A stretch of DNA of 64,000 nucleotides, from assembly GCF_020297485.1 (NCBI RefSeq), contig NZ_JAIWZC010000001.1, positions 558,001-622,000 on the forward strand, given 5' to 3'. The notes beneath the pieces are model-generated. The model was given only the letters and a program-made list of their open reading frames with translations, was not told the origin of the DNA and made no database searches. Position 1 is the first letter of the stretch; each line of letters begins with the position of its first letter. The position numbers and the translations under genes are program-made. The DNA comes from Enterocloster clostridioformis. GTDB lineage: Bacteria; Bacillota; Clostridia; Lachnospirales; Lachnospiraceae. Below are positions 24,184 through 33,438 of this stretch, one piece after another.

Positions 24184-25453
24184 ATGTTTTGGGAAAAATA
24201 CGAGAAGGAACGGCTGAAAAGGACATATCGTGCGAAGCTGTCCCAAGCCATATCCAGACTGGAAAAAATGGATATGTCCAGTCTTTCCCAGGTATACTGT
24301 GCAGTGGCAACAGAGGACCGGAAGCTGGTACAAAGCGGGGGAAGGGCCATAGGGATGGTTATGGAGCATATGACCATGAAGCAGGTGATACGGCTCAGCG
24401 AACATTTCCGGCAGTATACCTCCATGGAATGGAGCATTGACTGGAAAGAACTGGATATAAGGGAGAAAAAGGACTGGTTCCGGTCGGATAGGGATTACTT
24501 CTGGGTATTGGCCCTGGGAAGCTTTCATCCCAACGGCTATTACCGCCAGGTCTGTCTGGAGGAGATAGCCGGTTATCCGAACGCACTCACCTTTCTTGTG
24601 CTCCGCCTCAATGACTGGGTGGGACAGGTGCGTTTGGCTGCTGCCCGGGCAGTATTAACCCGCCTGGAGATATGTCCACTGGATGAATTGTTTATGGCCA
24701 TGATGGCCCTGGATAAGGTAAAACGCTCCGGGAGAAAGGACGACCGGACCGTGGAACACATTGGGGAAATCATGGGGGAATGGCTGGACCAGGAGGCAGG
24801 TTCCCTGTCAGTGCCCTTTGTTCTGGCCATGGACTACGAGGTGAGAAAGAGTATATACCGTTTTCTGTTTGGGGGCAGAAGGAGAAGAAATCTACTGGAA
24901 GTATCTCCTTGATACCAGACCCTGTATATCCAAGGCAGCTTATATTTGTATCAGGAAAAATGAGATCCATCCAGGGGCCGGACTGCTTTACGGGGAACAG
25001 GAAAAATGGAGGGGAAACGATGAGACTGCGGGAAAATGCCCGTATTCCATATACCATGTCAGAAGATACCTGATACTCCTTCTCATGCAGGAGAATTCCT
25101 GGGACCGTCTGCCCTATCTGATTTATTTGCTGAAGGATGATTCTCTGAGGGAATACAGGGATAAATTGTTGGGAGCGCTGAGTGTCAGAAGTCTCTATGC
25201 AAGGGTGGACCGGAAGCAGGCCGCTTTCATTAAGCAAGTGCTGACAGAGGAGGCAAAAAAGGCAATCGATATGCAGATACATGCTGCGGAAAAAAGCATC
25301 TACCGGATTCGTGTCATTCACGGATATAACGGAGGCACGCGGATTCGGAGCATGCTTCGGGAAGAATACGGTTACGGCAGGGAGCCGGCGGTGAAACGAA
25401 TCGAGATGGGAGACAATCAGGGCATCACGGAGCTGGTGCTCAGGGAGTTTTGA
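24184..25453 (+). pseudogene. HEAT-repeat-like protein split by a frameshift
   Basis: The first frame (24184-24912) encodes 242 residues with alpha-helical repeats (for example RQVCLEEIAGYPNALTFLVL and VGQVRLAAARAVLTRL). A second frame continues from the same point with GAEGEEIYWKYLLDTRPC and helical SWDRLPYLIYLLKDDSLREY to 25453. The frames meet in a run of five G at 24871-24875; removing one G would join them into a protein of about 420 residues. Repeats of this kind scaffold protein or nucleic acid contacts. It could be a sequencing error, a true mutation or a slippery, phase-variable tract. GGGAGG precedes the ATG. Confidence 0.65.
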
Positions 25454-25676
25454 ATATATGAAAAACAGAGGTTTTAAAGGTGAAATAAGAAAGAAACAGA
25501 TGCGGACAAGGGGGCGTTCAGAATATGGAGATTGCAAGAAACGGGGCGGTATGGTAGACTACTAATGCGGTACGTGGTACATAACATGCGCGGTATGCAG
25601 AAGGAACAGCATAGTAAGTACAGCATAATTAGTACGGCATAATAGGAACGACATAAGTGTGAAAGGATATATTTGA
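25454..25676 (+). other. Intergenic region with short tandem repeats
   Basis: No gene is seen. Bases 25618-25645 are two 14-base near-copies of GTACAGCATAATTA, and related GTAC/GCGGTA blocks occur from about 25545. AAAGGA before 25677 is the mscS ribosome binding site. A terminator for the preceding gene is not evident. Confidence 0.35.
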
Positions 25677-26513
25677 ATGCAGATTTTATTGATTAAGATA
25701 GCGGTGATTGTTGTATTCTGGAGCGGGGGAATGTTCGCGCTCAACAAGATATTCGGGATGATTCTGAAGCGGAAGGAACAGATTCACATTAAGTTTCTCC
25801 GGAGCATGTCCAAGGTCGTGCTGACAATCATAGCCTTTATCTGCATCAGCGGCCTTTTCAATACCACAAAGGCGCTGAGCGCTACCCTGCTAACCAGTTC
25901 ATCTCTGTTAGTAGCCATCGTGGGTTTTGCGGCCCAGCAGGTTCTGGCGGACGTCATAAGCGGCGTCATGCTCAGCTGGTCCCGCCCCTTTAATCTGGGG
26001 GAGAAAGTGAATATAAGCAGTTTGGGTATCTCCGGAATCGTGGAGGATATGACGGTGCGCCATACCGTAATCCGGACCTATCACAACAGCCGTATGATTA
26101 TTCCCAACAGTGTCATCAATAAGGCAATCGTGGAAAACAGCAACTATAACAATGATTATATAGGCAATTACATGGAAGTCTCGGTCAGCTATGAAAGCAA
26201 CCTGGAACAGGCAATCGAAGTAATGCGGGAGACCATTGCCTCCTATCCGCTGGTGGTGGACATCCGCCCGGACCCGTCAGAGGGAAATAAGGTCAATGTG
26301 GCGGTAAAGGAACTGGGGGATGACGGAATCATTCTTAAATCCACGGTCTGGACCAGGAACATTGATGACAATTTCACTGCCTGCAGCGACATACGCAGGC
26401 TCATTAAGAAAAATTTTGATGCCGCGGGTATTTCCATTCCATACAGACATGTCCATGTGGTTACCGGAAACGCAGATAAGGAATTGGAAAATAATGGAAT
26501 AATACAGAAATAA
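25677..26513 (+). CDS. MscS-family mechanosensitive channel
   Basis: The 278-residue protein has three hydrophobic helices (about residues 4-24, 43-62 and 68-88). The pore-lining helix and its exit carry LVAIVGFAAQQVLADVISG, and then SWSRPFNLGEKV, the MscS hallmark. The cytosolic beta domain (VEDMTVRHTVIRTYHNSRMIIPN) and an alpha/beta end follow. It opens under membrane tension and releases solutes during osmotic downshock. It is shorter than many homologues only at the N-terminus. The next gene starts 15 bases later. Confidence 0.92.
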   Translation: MQILLIKIAVIVVFWSGGMFALNKIFGMILKRKEQIHIKFLRSMSKVVLTIIAFICISGLFNTTKALSATLLTSSSLLVAIVGFAAQQVLADVISGVMLSWSRPFNLGEKVNISSLGISGIVEDMTVRHTVIRTYHNSRMIIPNSVINKAIVENSNYNNDYIGNYMEVSVSYESNLEQAIEVMRETIASYPLVVDIRPDPSEGNKVNVAVKELGDDGIILKSTVWTRNIDDNFTACSDIRRLIKKNFDAAGISIPYRHVHVVTGNADKELENNGIIQK

Positions 26514-26528
26514 AGGAGGGGCACTAAT

Positions 26529-27500
26529 ATGAAGGTAGGTATGATTGGAGCCGGGTCAATTGCCGGTGTCATGGCGGGTACCATCAAAGAGATGGACTGC
26601 GCACAAAATTATGCGGTGGCTGCCAGGGACTACGGAAGGGCAGCTGAATTTGCACAGAAGTATGGTTTTGAGAAAGCCTGTGGATCTTATGAGGAACTGG
26701 TGGAGGATGCCGGGGTAGAGCTTGTGTACATTGCCACGCCTCATTCGCACCATTATGAGCATATTAAATTATGCCTGAACCACGGAAAGCATGTACTGTG
26801 CGAAAAGTCCTTTACGGTCAATGAATCACAGGCCAGGGAAGTGCTTGAACTGGCCAGGGAAAAGAAACTGCTTTTGACAGAGGCTATCTGGACCCGGTAT
26901 ATGCCCATGAGGAAAACCCTGGACGACGTGCTGCTAAGCGGCGTCATAGGCAGGCCATATATGCTCACGGCCAACCTGGGCTATATCATCAGCGGAAAAG
27001 AGCGTATTATGCGTCCTGAGCTGGCAGGAGGAGCCCTTTTGGATGTGGGAATCTACCCGCTTAATTTTGCGTCTATGGTGTTTGGGGATGAGGTGGACAC
27101 CATAACCGGCACCGCGGTGATGACAGAGACCGGCGTGGACGCTCAGAACAGCATCACCATCACCTATAAGGATGGCAGGATGGCGGTTCTGTGCAGCAGC
27201 GCAATGGGACTCAGCGACCGCCGGGGCATCATCTATGGTGACAATGGATTTATAGAGGTGGAGAACATCAACAACTGTGAGGGCATCCGGATCTATGACC
27301 GCTCCAGGAACATGATTGCTTCCTACGATACCCCCAAACAGATCAGCGGGTATGAATATGAGGTGGAGGCCTGCCTGCGGGCGATTGAAGAGGGAGCGTT
27401 GGAGTGCCCTGAAATGCCTCATGAGGAAACGCTGCGGATGATGGGGTGGATGGATGAGCTTCGCAGACAGTGGGGATTGGTTTATCCGATGGAGAAATAA
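26529..27500 (+). CDS. Gfo/Idh/MocA family oxidoreductase
   Basis: The 323-residue protein starts KVGMIGAGSIAGVMAGTI, a GxGxxA Rossmann site for NAD(P). The family block YIATPHSHHYEHIKLCLNHGKHVLCEKSF contains the catalytic EK pair and is followed by LTEAIWTRYMP. The C-terminal domain (GGALLDVGIYPLNFASMVFG) forms the substrate sheet. The MP-x-R after W suggests the dihydrodiol dehydrogenase / trans-diol subgroup; the natural substrate is unknown. GGAGGGG precedes the ATG. It may be co-transcribed with the MscS gene. Confidence 0.9.
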   Translation: MKVGMIGAGSIAGVMAGTIKEMDCAQNYAVAARDYGRAAEFAQKYGFEKACGSYEELVEDAGVELVYIATPHSHHYEHIKLCLNHGKHVLCEKSFTVNESQAREVLELAREKKLLLTEAIWTRYMPMRKTLDDVLLSGVIGRPYMLTANLGYIISGKERIMRPELAGGALLDVGIYPLNFASMVFGDEVDTITGTAVMTETGVDAQNSITITYKDGRMAVLCSSAMGLSDRRGIIYGDNGFIEVENINNCEGIRIYDRSRNMIASYDTPKQISGYEYEVEACLRAIEEGALECPEMPHEETLRMMGWMDELRRQWGLVYPMEK

Positions 27501-27569
27501 AAATCAATGAATCCATTTATGCCCAGTGGAAGCCGTAACAGGATATTTGAATTGAATATGGAAATAATA

Positions 27570-27630
27570 CAGAAAACGCGGGAATCCTTCAACGGAACCT
27601 GCGTTTTCTGGTATATGTTTTCTGGCATTT
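27570..27630. terminator. Terminator between convergent genes
   Basis: CAGAAAACGC (27570-27579) pairs with GCGTTTTCTG (27601-27610) and the stem extends inward with GGG/CCT; T-rich DNA follows. The minus-strand GGDEF-EAL gene ends at 27638. Confidence 0.7.
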
Positions 27631-27637
27631 TCTGGTA

Positions 27638-29017
27638 TTACATCTTCATCTTAAGCTTCTCTTCCTCAATGGTAACTCTGGACTCATCCAGGGTAGTTCC
27701 CATGACCTTTATGAGCACATCCTGCTTCATGGTGGGAGCGTAGTAGAAACCCTGCTGATACTCGCACTGATAGCTGTTCAGGGCATTAAGCTGGTTCTCT
27801 GTCTCCACACCCTCCGCGATGATATGGATGCCCAGTTCCCTGGCAATCTGAATCAGTCCGCCTGCGATGGAAGCCGATTTGGGATTGGTCTCCAGCTGCC
27901 ATACAAACATGCGCTCCAGCTTCACTGTATTGATAGGAAGGTCCAGGATACTGCTGACAGGAGCGCATCCGGAGCCAAAGTTGTTGAGTACCAGCTCCAC
28001 ACCCATGTCGGAGAGTTCCTGCATGGTGATGTTTACATTCAGATATACATTGGACAGAGCACTGTCGTCTACCTCCAGGGCCAGCCTGCCCTTGGGTATC
28101 TGGTAGGCCTCAAGGACCTTTGTCACCTGAACCAGAAAATCCTCCTGAACCAGAAGCACCGGAGAAACCGGGATACAGATGGAGTCAAATTCCCTTCCGG
28201 TATTCATCAGTTCGCTTATACATTTTCCCGCATGGTCCAGGGCGTAATATCCAATGGCCCTGATTTGACCGGAATCCTCTGCTATGGGCATAAACTCAGC
28301 GGCGCCCACCAGCCCGATGCCCTGAATGAAGATTCTCATGTAGGAATCAGCCCTTGTGAAACGGCCTTCCTTCAGGTTATAGGTAGGACGGTAGCGGACT
28401 TCCAGCTCATTCTTTTCCAGGGCTGTCTTAAGGTACATGGCAACAGCCTGGCGGCGGACAAACTGGGTATGCATGCTGCTGTCATATACAGCCATCTGGT
28501 TGGGGCCGCAGTCAGAGGCAGCCGATACGGCCAAGTCCAGGCGCTTGAGCAGCTCATCGGTGTTGGCGGCATGACCGGGATAGGAGCAGAGACCTATCTG
28601 CGCGGAACACAGACAGTCCACTCCGCGGATCTTCCATACATTTCCGAAACGTTCCAGAATCTCATCAGCCAGGTCGGAGGCCTGCCCTTCTGAGAGCTGT
28701 TCCAATATGATAATGAATTCCACGCCTATGTAACGGTATATATTGCCCTCAGCTACTTCCTTCAGATAGCTTTTTATCTGGGACAGAAGTTCCTCACAGT
28801 AATCATATCCGAACGTCTTATTCAGACTCTTGAAATTCTCCAGATAGAGCTTTAGAACCACACCCTTGGACGAGGGAGCGCCCAGTAAGGTTTCCAGCCT
28901 GTTCATGCAGGCTGCGCGGCCCTCGCTGGCAGCATCCGGTTCAGCCGGGGTAAAGACGGGCGGTGTAGGCGGAAGCTCTGTTGCCCCTTTTTCTTTCTTA
29001 TGCTGAAACAAACCCAT
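27638..29017 (-). CDS. Degenerate GGDEF-EAL domain protein
   Basis: The 459-residue protein has an N-terminal GGDEF-like fold in which the active site reads RYIGVEF instead of GGDEF, so cyclase activity is not expected. A C-terminal EAL fold follows. The EAL glutamate site reads RADSYMRI, the DDFGTG site reads NNFGSG, and only the late glutamate in IAEGVE is kept, so phosphodiesterase activity is also unlikely. It may bind c-di-GMP or proteins as an effector. A proline-rich tail lies before the first domain. ATG 29017 follows AGGAGG; a start at 29038 overlaps that site. There is no membrane segment. Confidence 0.88.
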   Translation of the reverse strand: MGLFQHKKEKGATELPPTPPVFTPAEPDAASEGRAACMNRLETLLGAPSSKGVVLKLYLENFKSLNKTFGYDYCEELLSQIKSYLKEVAEGNIYRYIGVEFIIILEQLSEGQASDLADEILERFGNVWKIRGVDCLCSAQIGLCSYPGHAANTDELLKRLDLAVSAASDCGPNQMAVYDSSMHTQFVRRQAVAMYLKTALEKNELEVRYRPTYNLKEGRFTRADSYMRIFIQGIGLVGAAEFMPIAEDSGQIRAIGYYALDHAGKCISELMNTGREFDSICIPVSPVLLVQEDFLVQVTKVLEAYQIPKGRLALEVDDSALSNVYLNVNITMQELSDMGVELVLNNFGSGCAPVSSILDLPINTVKLERMFVWQLETNPKSASIAGGLIQIARELGIHIIAEGVETENQLNALNSYQCEYQQGFYYAPTMKQDVLIKVMGTTLDESRVTIEEEKLKMKM

Positions 29018-29160
29018 GATTGTTTCCTCCTTTGTCATATGCAGGCAGCTGTCGTCTGCACTCGCATTTCCTTTATTATAATATAAAAGCCAGAAAATCT
29101 CAATTTTTATTTATGAAATGTGAGACGAAATGGAAAAAATGATAAATAATTTCTTTTTCT

Positions 29161-29188
29161 TTGCAAATTGACCTAACTATGCTATAAT
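29161..29188 (+). promoter_or_regulatory. pyrH promoter
   Basis: TTGCAA (29161-29166), a 16-base spacer ending TGC, and TATAAT (29183-29188) give a sigma-A promoter with an extended -10. The ATG of pyrH follows 35 bases downstream. This replaces the read-through from tsf that serves pyrH in genomes with an unbroken operon. Confidence 0.7.
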
Positions 29189-29222
29189 AGCCACAGATAT
29201 TGCAGCAAGGAGATAAATCTTT

Positions 29223-29924
29223 ATGAAGATGAAACGCGTATTCTTAAAGTTAAGCGGAGAGGCCCTTGCAGGCCCTAAGAAAACCGGGTTTGACGAGGAC
29301 ACGGTGAAGGAAGTGGCCAGGCAGGTAAAGCTCTCTGTAGATGCAGGTATACAGGTGGGAATCGTCATTGGCGGGGGTAATTTCTGGAGAGGCCGTACCA
29401 GTGAGGCCATTGACAGGACCAAGGCAGACCAGATTGGAATGCTGGCCACTGTTATGAACTGTATTTATGTTTCTGAGATTTTCAGGAATGCAGGCATGAT
29501 GACACAGATTCTTACGCCCTTTGCGTGCGGCTCCATGACAAAGCTGTTCTCAAAGGACAGGGCCAATAAGTATTTTGAGAGGGGTATGGTAGTATTCTTT
29601 GCAGGCGGGACAGGCCATCCCTATTTTTCCACAGATACGGGAATTGCCCTCAGGGCCATTGAGATGGAAGCCGACTGCATCCTGCTGGCCAAGGCCATTG
29701 ACGGGGTGTATGACAGCGATCCGAAGCTGAATCCGGAGGCAAAGAAGTATGACACCATATCCATACAGGAAGTCATTGACAAACAGCTTGCTGTGGTGGA
29801 TTTAACAGCGTCCATCATGTGCATGGAGCATAAGATGCCCATGGCGGTGTTCAGTCTCAATGAAAAGAACGGGATTGCGGACGCCATTCAGGGCCGGATT
29901 AACGGAACCATCGTTACTGCGTAA
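29223..29924 (+). CDS. pyrH: UMP kinase
   Basis: The 233-residue protein begins KRVFLKLSGEALAG and contains VGIVIGGGNFWRGR and FFAGGTGHPYFSTDT, all diagnostic of bacterial hexameric UMP kinases of the amino acid kinase fold. It phosphorylates UMP to UDP for RNA, DNA and sugar-nucleotide synthesis. AAGGAG stands before the ATG. It heads the housekeeping operon and has its own promoter. Confidence 0.97.
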   Translation: MKMKRVFLKLSGEALAGPKKTGFDEDTVKEVARQVKLSVDAGIQVGIVIGGGNFWRGRTSEAIDRTKADQIGMLATVMNCIYVSEIFRNAGMMTQILTPFACGSMTKLFSKDRANKYFERGMVVFFAGGTGHPYFSTDTGIALRAIEMEADCILLAKAIDGVYDSDPKLNPEAKKYDTISIQEVIDKQLAVVDLTASIMCMEHKMPMAVFSLNEKNGIADAIQGRINGTIVTA

Positions 29925-29976
29925 TAAAACGAACATTATTAAGCAGCAGGGAAGGCTGCATTAACAGGAGGAACTT

Positions 29977-30528
29977 ATGGAAGAATTAAAAGTTTATGAG
30001 GACAAGATGAATAAGACACTGGATGTACTGCTGTCTGATTACGGCACCATCCGCGCAGGACGTGCGAATCCCCATGTGCTGGACAAGATTAAGGTGGACT
30101 ATTACGGCACGCCCACGCCCCTCCAGCAGGTTGGCAATGTTTCTGTTCCGGAAGCCCGCATGATTGTGATTCAGCCATGGGAGAAGAGCCTGCTTAAGCC
30201 CATTGAGAAAGCCATCCTCACATCTGAGCTGGGCATCAATCCTACCAATGACGGAAACTGTATCCGTCTGGTGTTCCCGGAGATGACGGAGGAGCGCAGA
30301 AGGGAAGTTTCCAAGGATGTTAAGAAAAAAGGCGACAATGCGAAGGTAGCCCTGCGCAATATCCGCCGTGATGCAAACGAGGCATTTAAGAAAGCGGAGA
30401 AGGCAGGGGATATTTCTGAGGATGATCTGACCGAGATGACAGAGAAGATGCAGAAGCTTACGGATAAGATGGTGGAGAAGGTTGACAAGGCAGTGGAAGA
30501 AAAGACCAAGGAAATCATGACAGTGTAA
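29977..30528 (+). CDS. frr: Ribosome recycling factor
   Basis: The 183-residue protein shows the RRF pattern: LSDYGTIRAGRANPHVLDKI, YYGTPTPLQQVGNVSVPEAR, GNCIRLVFPEMTEERRREV and a helical C-terminus. With EF-G and IF3 it splits the post-termination complex. It follows pyrH by 52 bases in the conserved order and has AGGAGG before the ATG. Confidence 0.98.
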   Translation: MEELKVYEDKMNKTLDVLLSDYGTIRAGRANPHVLDKIKVDYYGTPTPLQQVGNVSVPEARMIVIQPWEKSLLKPIEKAILTSELGINPTNDGNCIRLVFPEMTEERRREVSKDVKKKGDNAKVALRNIRRDANEAFKKAEKAGDISEDDLTEMTEKMQKLTDKMVEKVDKAVEEKTKEIMTV

Positions 30529-30548
30529 TCCGTGATAAATGAATATGG

Positions 30549-30589
30549 GAGGCAGGAGGGACTCCTGCCTCTTATTGTTTCTTTATTTT
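30549..30589 (+). terminator. Terminator or attenuator after frr
   Basis: GAGGCAGGAG (30549-30558) pairs perfectly with CTCCTGCCTC (30562-30571) and is followed by the T-rich TTATTGTTTCTTTATTTT. It probably lowers transcription into uppS but may be leaky, because the following genes have no clear promoter of their own. Confidence 0.7.
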
Positions 30590-30632
30590 GGAAACGAGTA
30601 AGATACATTCAGACAAGAAAGGCAGAGAAAGA

Positions 30633-31352
30633 ATGGCATTAGATAAGGATATGATTATACCGGAGCATGTGGCCCTGATACTGGACGGAAATGGCCGCTG
30701 GGCCAAAAAGCGGGGGCTTCCCCGCACCATGGGGCACAAGGAAGGCTGTGTCACCGTGGAGAAAACCGTTGAGATTGCAGCCAGAATGGGAATCAGGTAT
30801 CTGACTGTCTATGGGTTCTCCACCGAGAATTGGAAACGCTCCGCGGAGGAAGTGGGGGCGCTGATGCAGCTGTTCCGCTACTATATGGTGCGGCTTTTAA
30901 AGATCGCGTCCGCCAATAATGTACGTGTAAAGATGATTGGCGACAGAAGCCGCTTTGACAGGGATATCATAGAGGGCATCAACCGGCTGGAGTCAGAGAC
31001 ACGGGACAATACAGGGCTGACCTTTGTCATAGCGGTGAATTACGGAGGCAGGGACGAGATACGCAGGGCGGCTGCCGGACTGGCCAGGGACTGCGCCCTT
31101 GGAAAGGCGGACCCGGACCAGGTGGACGAGGCTCTGTTTGCATCCTATCTGGATACGGCGGGAATGCCGGACCCGGACCTTTTAATCCGCACAAGCGGAG
31201 AGCTGAGGCTGTCCAATTACCTGCTGTGGCAGCTGGCCTACACCGAAATCGTGGTGACGGATTGTCTTTGGCCGGATTTCGGCCAGGAGGAATTAGAAAA
31301 AGCCATTGTGCAGTATAATAAGAGAGAGCGGCGGTTCGGCGCTGTAAAGTAA
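30633..31352 (+). CDS. uppS: Undecaprenyl diphosphate synthase
   Basis: The 239-residue protein contains HVALILDGNGRWAKKRGLPR with the catalytic aspartate, then TVYGFSTENWKR and PDLLIRTSGELRLSNYL, the cis-prenyltransferase signatures. It extends farnesyl diphosphate to C55 undecaprenyl diphosphate, the lipid carrier for peptidoglycan. I choose the ATG at 30633; the frame is open back to 30588, but those codons lie in the T-rich terminator tail. Its neighbours cdsA and dxr are the usual ones. Confidence 0.96.
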   Translation: MALDKDMIIPEHVALILDGNGRWAKKRGLPRTMGHKEGCVTVEKTVEIAARMGIRYLTVYGFSTENWKRSAEEVGALMQLFRYYMVRLLKIASANNVRVKMIGDRSRFDRDIIEGINRLESETRDNTGLTFVIAVNYGGRDEIRRAAAGLARDCALGKADPDQVDEALFASYLDTAGMPDPDLLIRTSGELRLSNYLLWQLAYTEIVVTDCLWPDFGQEELEKAIVQYNKRERRFGAVK

Positions 31353-31373
31353 GGAGAGGGAAAGGAGAAGGCC

Positions 31374-32174
31374 ATGTTTACGACCCGGTTAATCAGCGGT
31401 ATCATACTGGTGCTTCTGTCCATCGTCATTGTTGGGCAGGGAGGTATCCTGCTATATGCCGTTACGGCCCTTATATCCATCATCGGTTTATTTGAGCTTT
31501 ACAGGGCTCTGGGAATGCAGCGGCGTTCCCTGGCTGTTGTGGGCTATGTGACGGCCTGCTCCTATTATGGACTTTTGTGGTTTGAGGGACAGCGCTATGT
31601 GACGCTTATGATTATTGCCTGCCTGATGGCGATGATGGCCCTTTATGTGCTTACCTTCCCTGAATATAAGACAGAGGAGGTGACGGGCGCGTTCTTTGGC
31701 GTATGCTATGTGCCCATCATGCTGTCATTCCTGTATCAGACAAGGGTCATGAACGACGGGGCATACCTTGTGTGGCTTATATTTTTAAGCTCCTGGGGCT
31801 GCGATACCTTTGCCTACTGTACAGGCATGCTTTTGGGCAGGCATAAGCTGGCCCCTGTCCTGAGCCCCAAGAAATCCATTGAGGGGGCTGTGGGAGGCGT
31901 GGCCGGCGCGGCCCTTCTGGGCTTTATCTATGCGTCCTTTTTCGGAGGCAGAATGGCGGAGCTTGATAATCCCCAGGCGGCCTGCGCCATTGCCTGCGCC
32001 ATTGCGGCGGTTATTTCCCAGATTGGGGATTTGGCGGCTTCCGCTATTAAGAGAAATCACAACATAAAGGATTACGGTCATCTGATTCCGGGTCATGGAG
32101 GCATCCTGGACCGGTTTGACAGTATGATATTCACGGCTCCGGCCATTTATTTTGCCCTCACATTTTTAAAATAA
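31374..32174 (+). CDS. cdsA: Phosphatidate cytidylyltransferase
   Basis: The 266-residue membrane protein has about seven to eight hydrophobic helices. The CdsA signature is SAIKRNHNIKDYGHLIPGHG, continuing GILDRFDS, with the metal-binding aspartates in the last loops; GCDTFAYCTGMLLGRHKL precedes it. It makes CDP-diacylglycerol from phosphatidate and CTP at the inner membrane. AAAGGAG precedes the ATG. Confidence 0.96.
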   Translation: MFTTRLISGIILVLLSIVIVGQGGILLYAVTALISIIGLFELYRALGMQRRSLAVVGYVTACSYYGLLWFEGQRYVTLMIIACLMAMMALYVLTFPEYKTEEVTGAFFGVCYVPIMLSFLYQTRVMNDGAYLVWLIFLSSWGCDTFAYCTGMLLGRHKLAPVLSPKKSIEGAVGGVAGAALLGFIYASFFGGRMAELDNPQAACAIACAIAAVISQIGDLAASAIKRNHNIKDYGHLIPGHGGILDRFDSMIFTAPAIYFALTFLK

Positions 32175-32220
32175 GGATGGGCTTTTTGAGTATTTCTTCA
32201 GGATAGGGAGAATATAAGTT

Positions 32221-33369
32221 ATGATGAAGAAGATTGCAGTTCTGGGTTCCACGGGTTCCATCGGCACCCAGACATTGGAAGTGGTGAGATACAATAAGGA
32301 TATTCAGGTGACAGCCCTTGCCGCTGGCGGCAATGTTAAGCTGATGGAGGAACAAATCCGTGAGTTTAAGCCCAGGCTGGCCTGTCTCTGGGATGAAGAA
32401 AAGGCAAAGGAACTGCGGGCCGCTGTGGCTGACCTGGATGTGAAGGTGGCAAGCGGTATGGAGGGACTGATGGAGGCAGCCACGTCGCCGGAAGCGGATC
32501 TGGTGGTGACGGCCGTGGTGGGGATGATTGGGATTCGTCCTGCCATTGCAGCTATGGAAGCCGGCAAGGATATTGCCCTGGCCAACAAGGAAACCCTGGT
32601 GACTGCCGGTCATATCATCATGCCTCTTGCCAGGGAAAAGGGCGTGAAGCTGCTGCCGGTGGATTCGGAGCACTCTGCCATCTTCCAGTGCCTGCAGGGC
32701 GCGGCCGGCAATCCCCTTCACAAGATACTGCTCACGGCCTCAGGCGGTCCCTTCCGGGGATTTACCAGGGAGCAGCTGAAACAGGTCCGGCTGGAGGATG
32801 CGTTAAAGCATCCCAACTGGTCCATGGGGCGTAAAATCACCATAGACTCCTCCACCATGGTCAACAAGGGGCTGGAGGTCATGGAGGCCCACTGGCTGTT
32901 CGGGGTGGAGATGGACCAGGTTCAGGTGGTGGTACAGCCGGCCAGCATCATCCACTCCATGGTTGAATTTGAGGATGGGGCCGTCATAGCCCAGTTAGGC
33001 ACACCCGATATGAAGCTGCCCATCCAGTATGCGCTCTATTATCCGGAGCGCCGTTTCCTTCCGGGAGAACGGCTGGATTTCGCTAAGCTTGGGCAGATTG
33101 CCTTTGAGGTGCCGGATATGGAGACATTCAGGGGCCTTAAGCTGGCCTATGAGGCGGGACGCAGGGGAGGCACCCTGCCGACGGTGTTCAACGCGGCCAA
33201 CGAGATGGCGGCTGCCATGTTCCTTGAGAGAAAAATCAGCTACCTTACCATTGTGGATATGATTGAGGGAGCCATGGAGCATCACTGTGTGAAGCCCTCC
33301 CCGGATGTGGCGCAGATTCTGGAGGCAGAACAGGAAACATACGACTATATAAATTCAAAATGGAATTAA
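32221..33369 (+). CDS. dxr: 1-deoxy-D-xylulose 5-phosphate reductoisomerase
   Basis: The 382-residue protein starts KKIAVLGSTGSIGTQTLEVV, the NADPH-binding loop. It holds NKETLVTAG, PVDSEHSAIFQCLQG and the flexible active-site loop around the SGGPFRG and HPNWSMGRKITIDSSTM sequences. It performs the first committed step of the MEP isoprenoid pathway. Two ATG codons start the frame (32221 and 32224). With ispG downstream and uppS upstream, the cluster links isoprenoid supply to its cell-wall use. Confidence 0.97.
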   Translation: MMKKIAVLGSTGSIGTQTLEVVRYNKDIQVTALAAGGNVKLMEEQIREFKPRLACLWDEEKAKELRAAVADLDVKVASGMEGLMEAATSPEADLVVTAVVGMIGIRPAIAAMEAGKDIALANKETLVTAGHIIMPLAREKGVKLLPVDSEHSAIFQCLQGAAGNPLHKILLTASGGPFRGFTREQLKQVRLEDALKHPNWSMGRKITIDSSTMVNKGLEVMEAHWLFGVEMDQVQVVVQPASIIHSMVEFEDGAVIAQLGTPDMKLPIQYALYYPERRFLPGERLDFAKLGQIAFEVPDMETFRGLKLAYEAGRRGGTLPTVFNAANEMAAAMFLERKISYLTIVDMIEGAMEHHCVKPSPDVAQILEAEQETYDYINSKWN

Positions 33370-33438
33370 GACAGAAAGGAGGCGCGCGCTGCGCATAAAA
33401 ATGAGCGGCGGTGCGCCGGATGGACAGGTGAGAGCCGG

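Noticed and set aside
21329..25453. DUF434 protein, ABC-F ATPase and HEAT-like protein considered as a defence cluster
   Set aside because: The genes are on different strands with separate promoters and a terminator between, and there is no nuclease, toxin or sensor pairing typical of a defence system. The frameshift in the third gene also argues against a maintained system.
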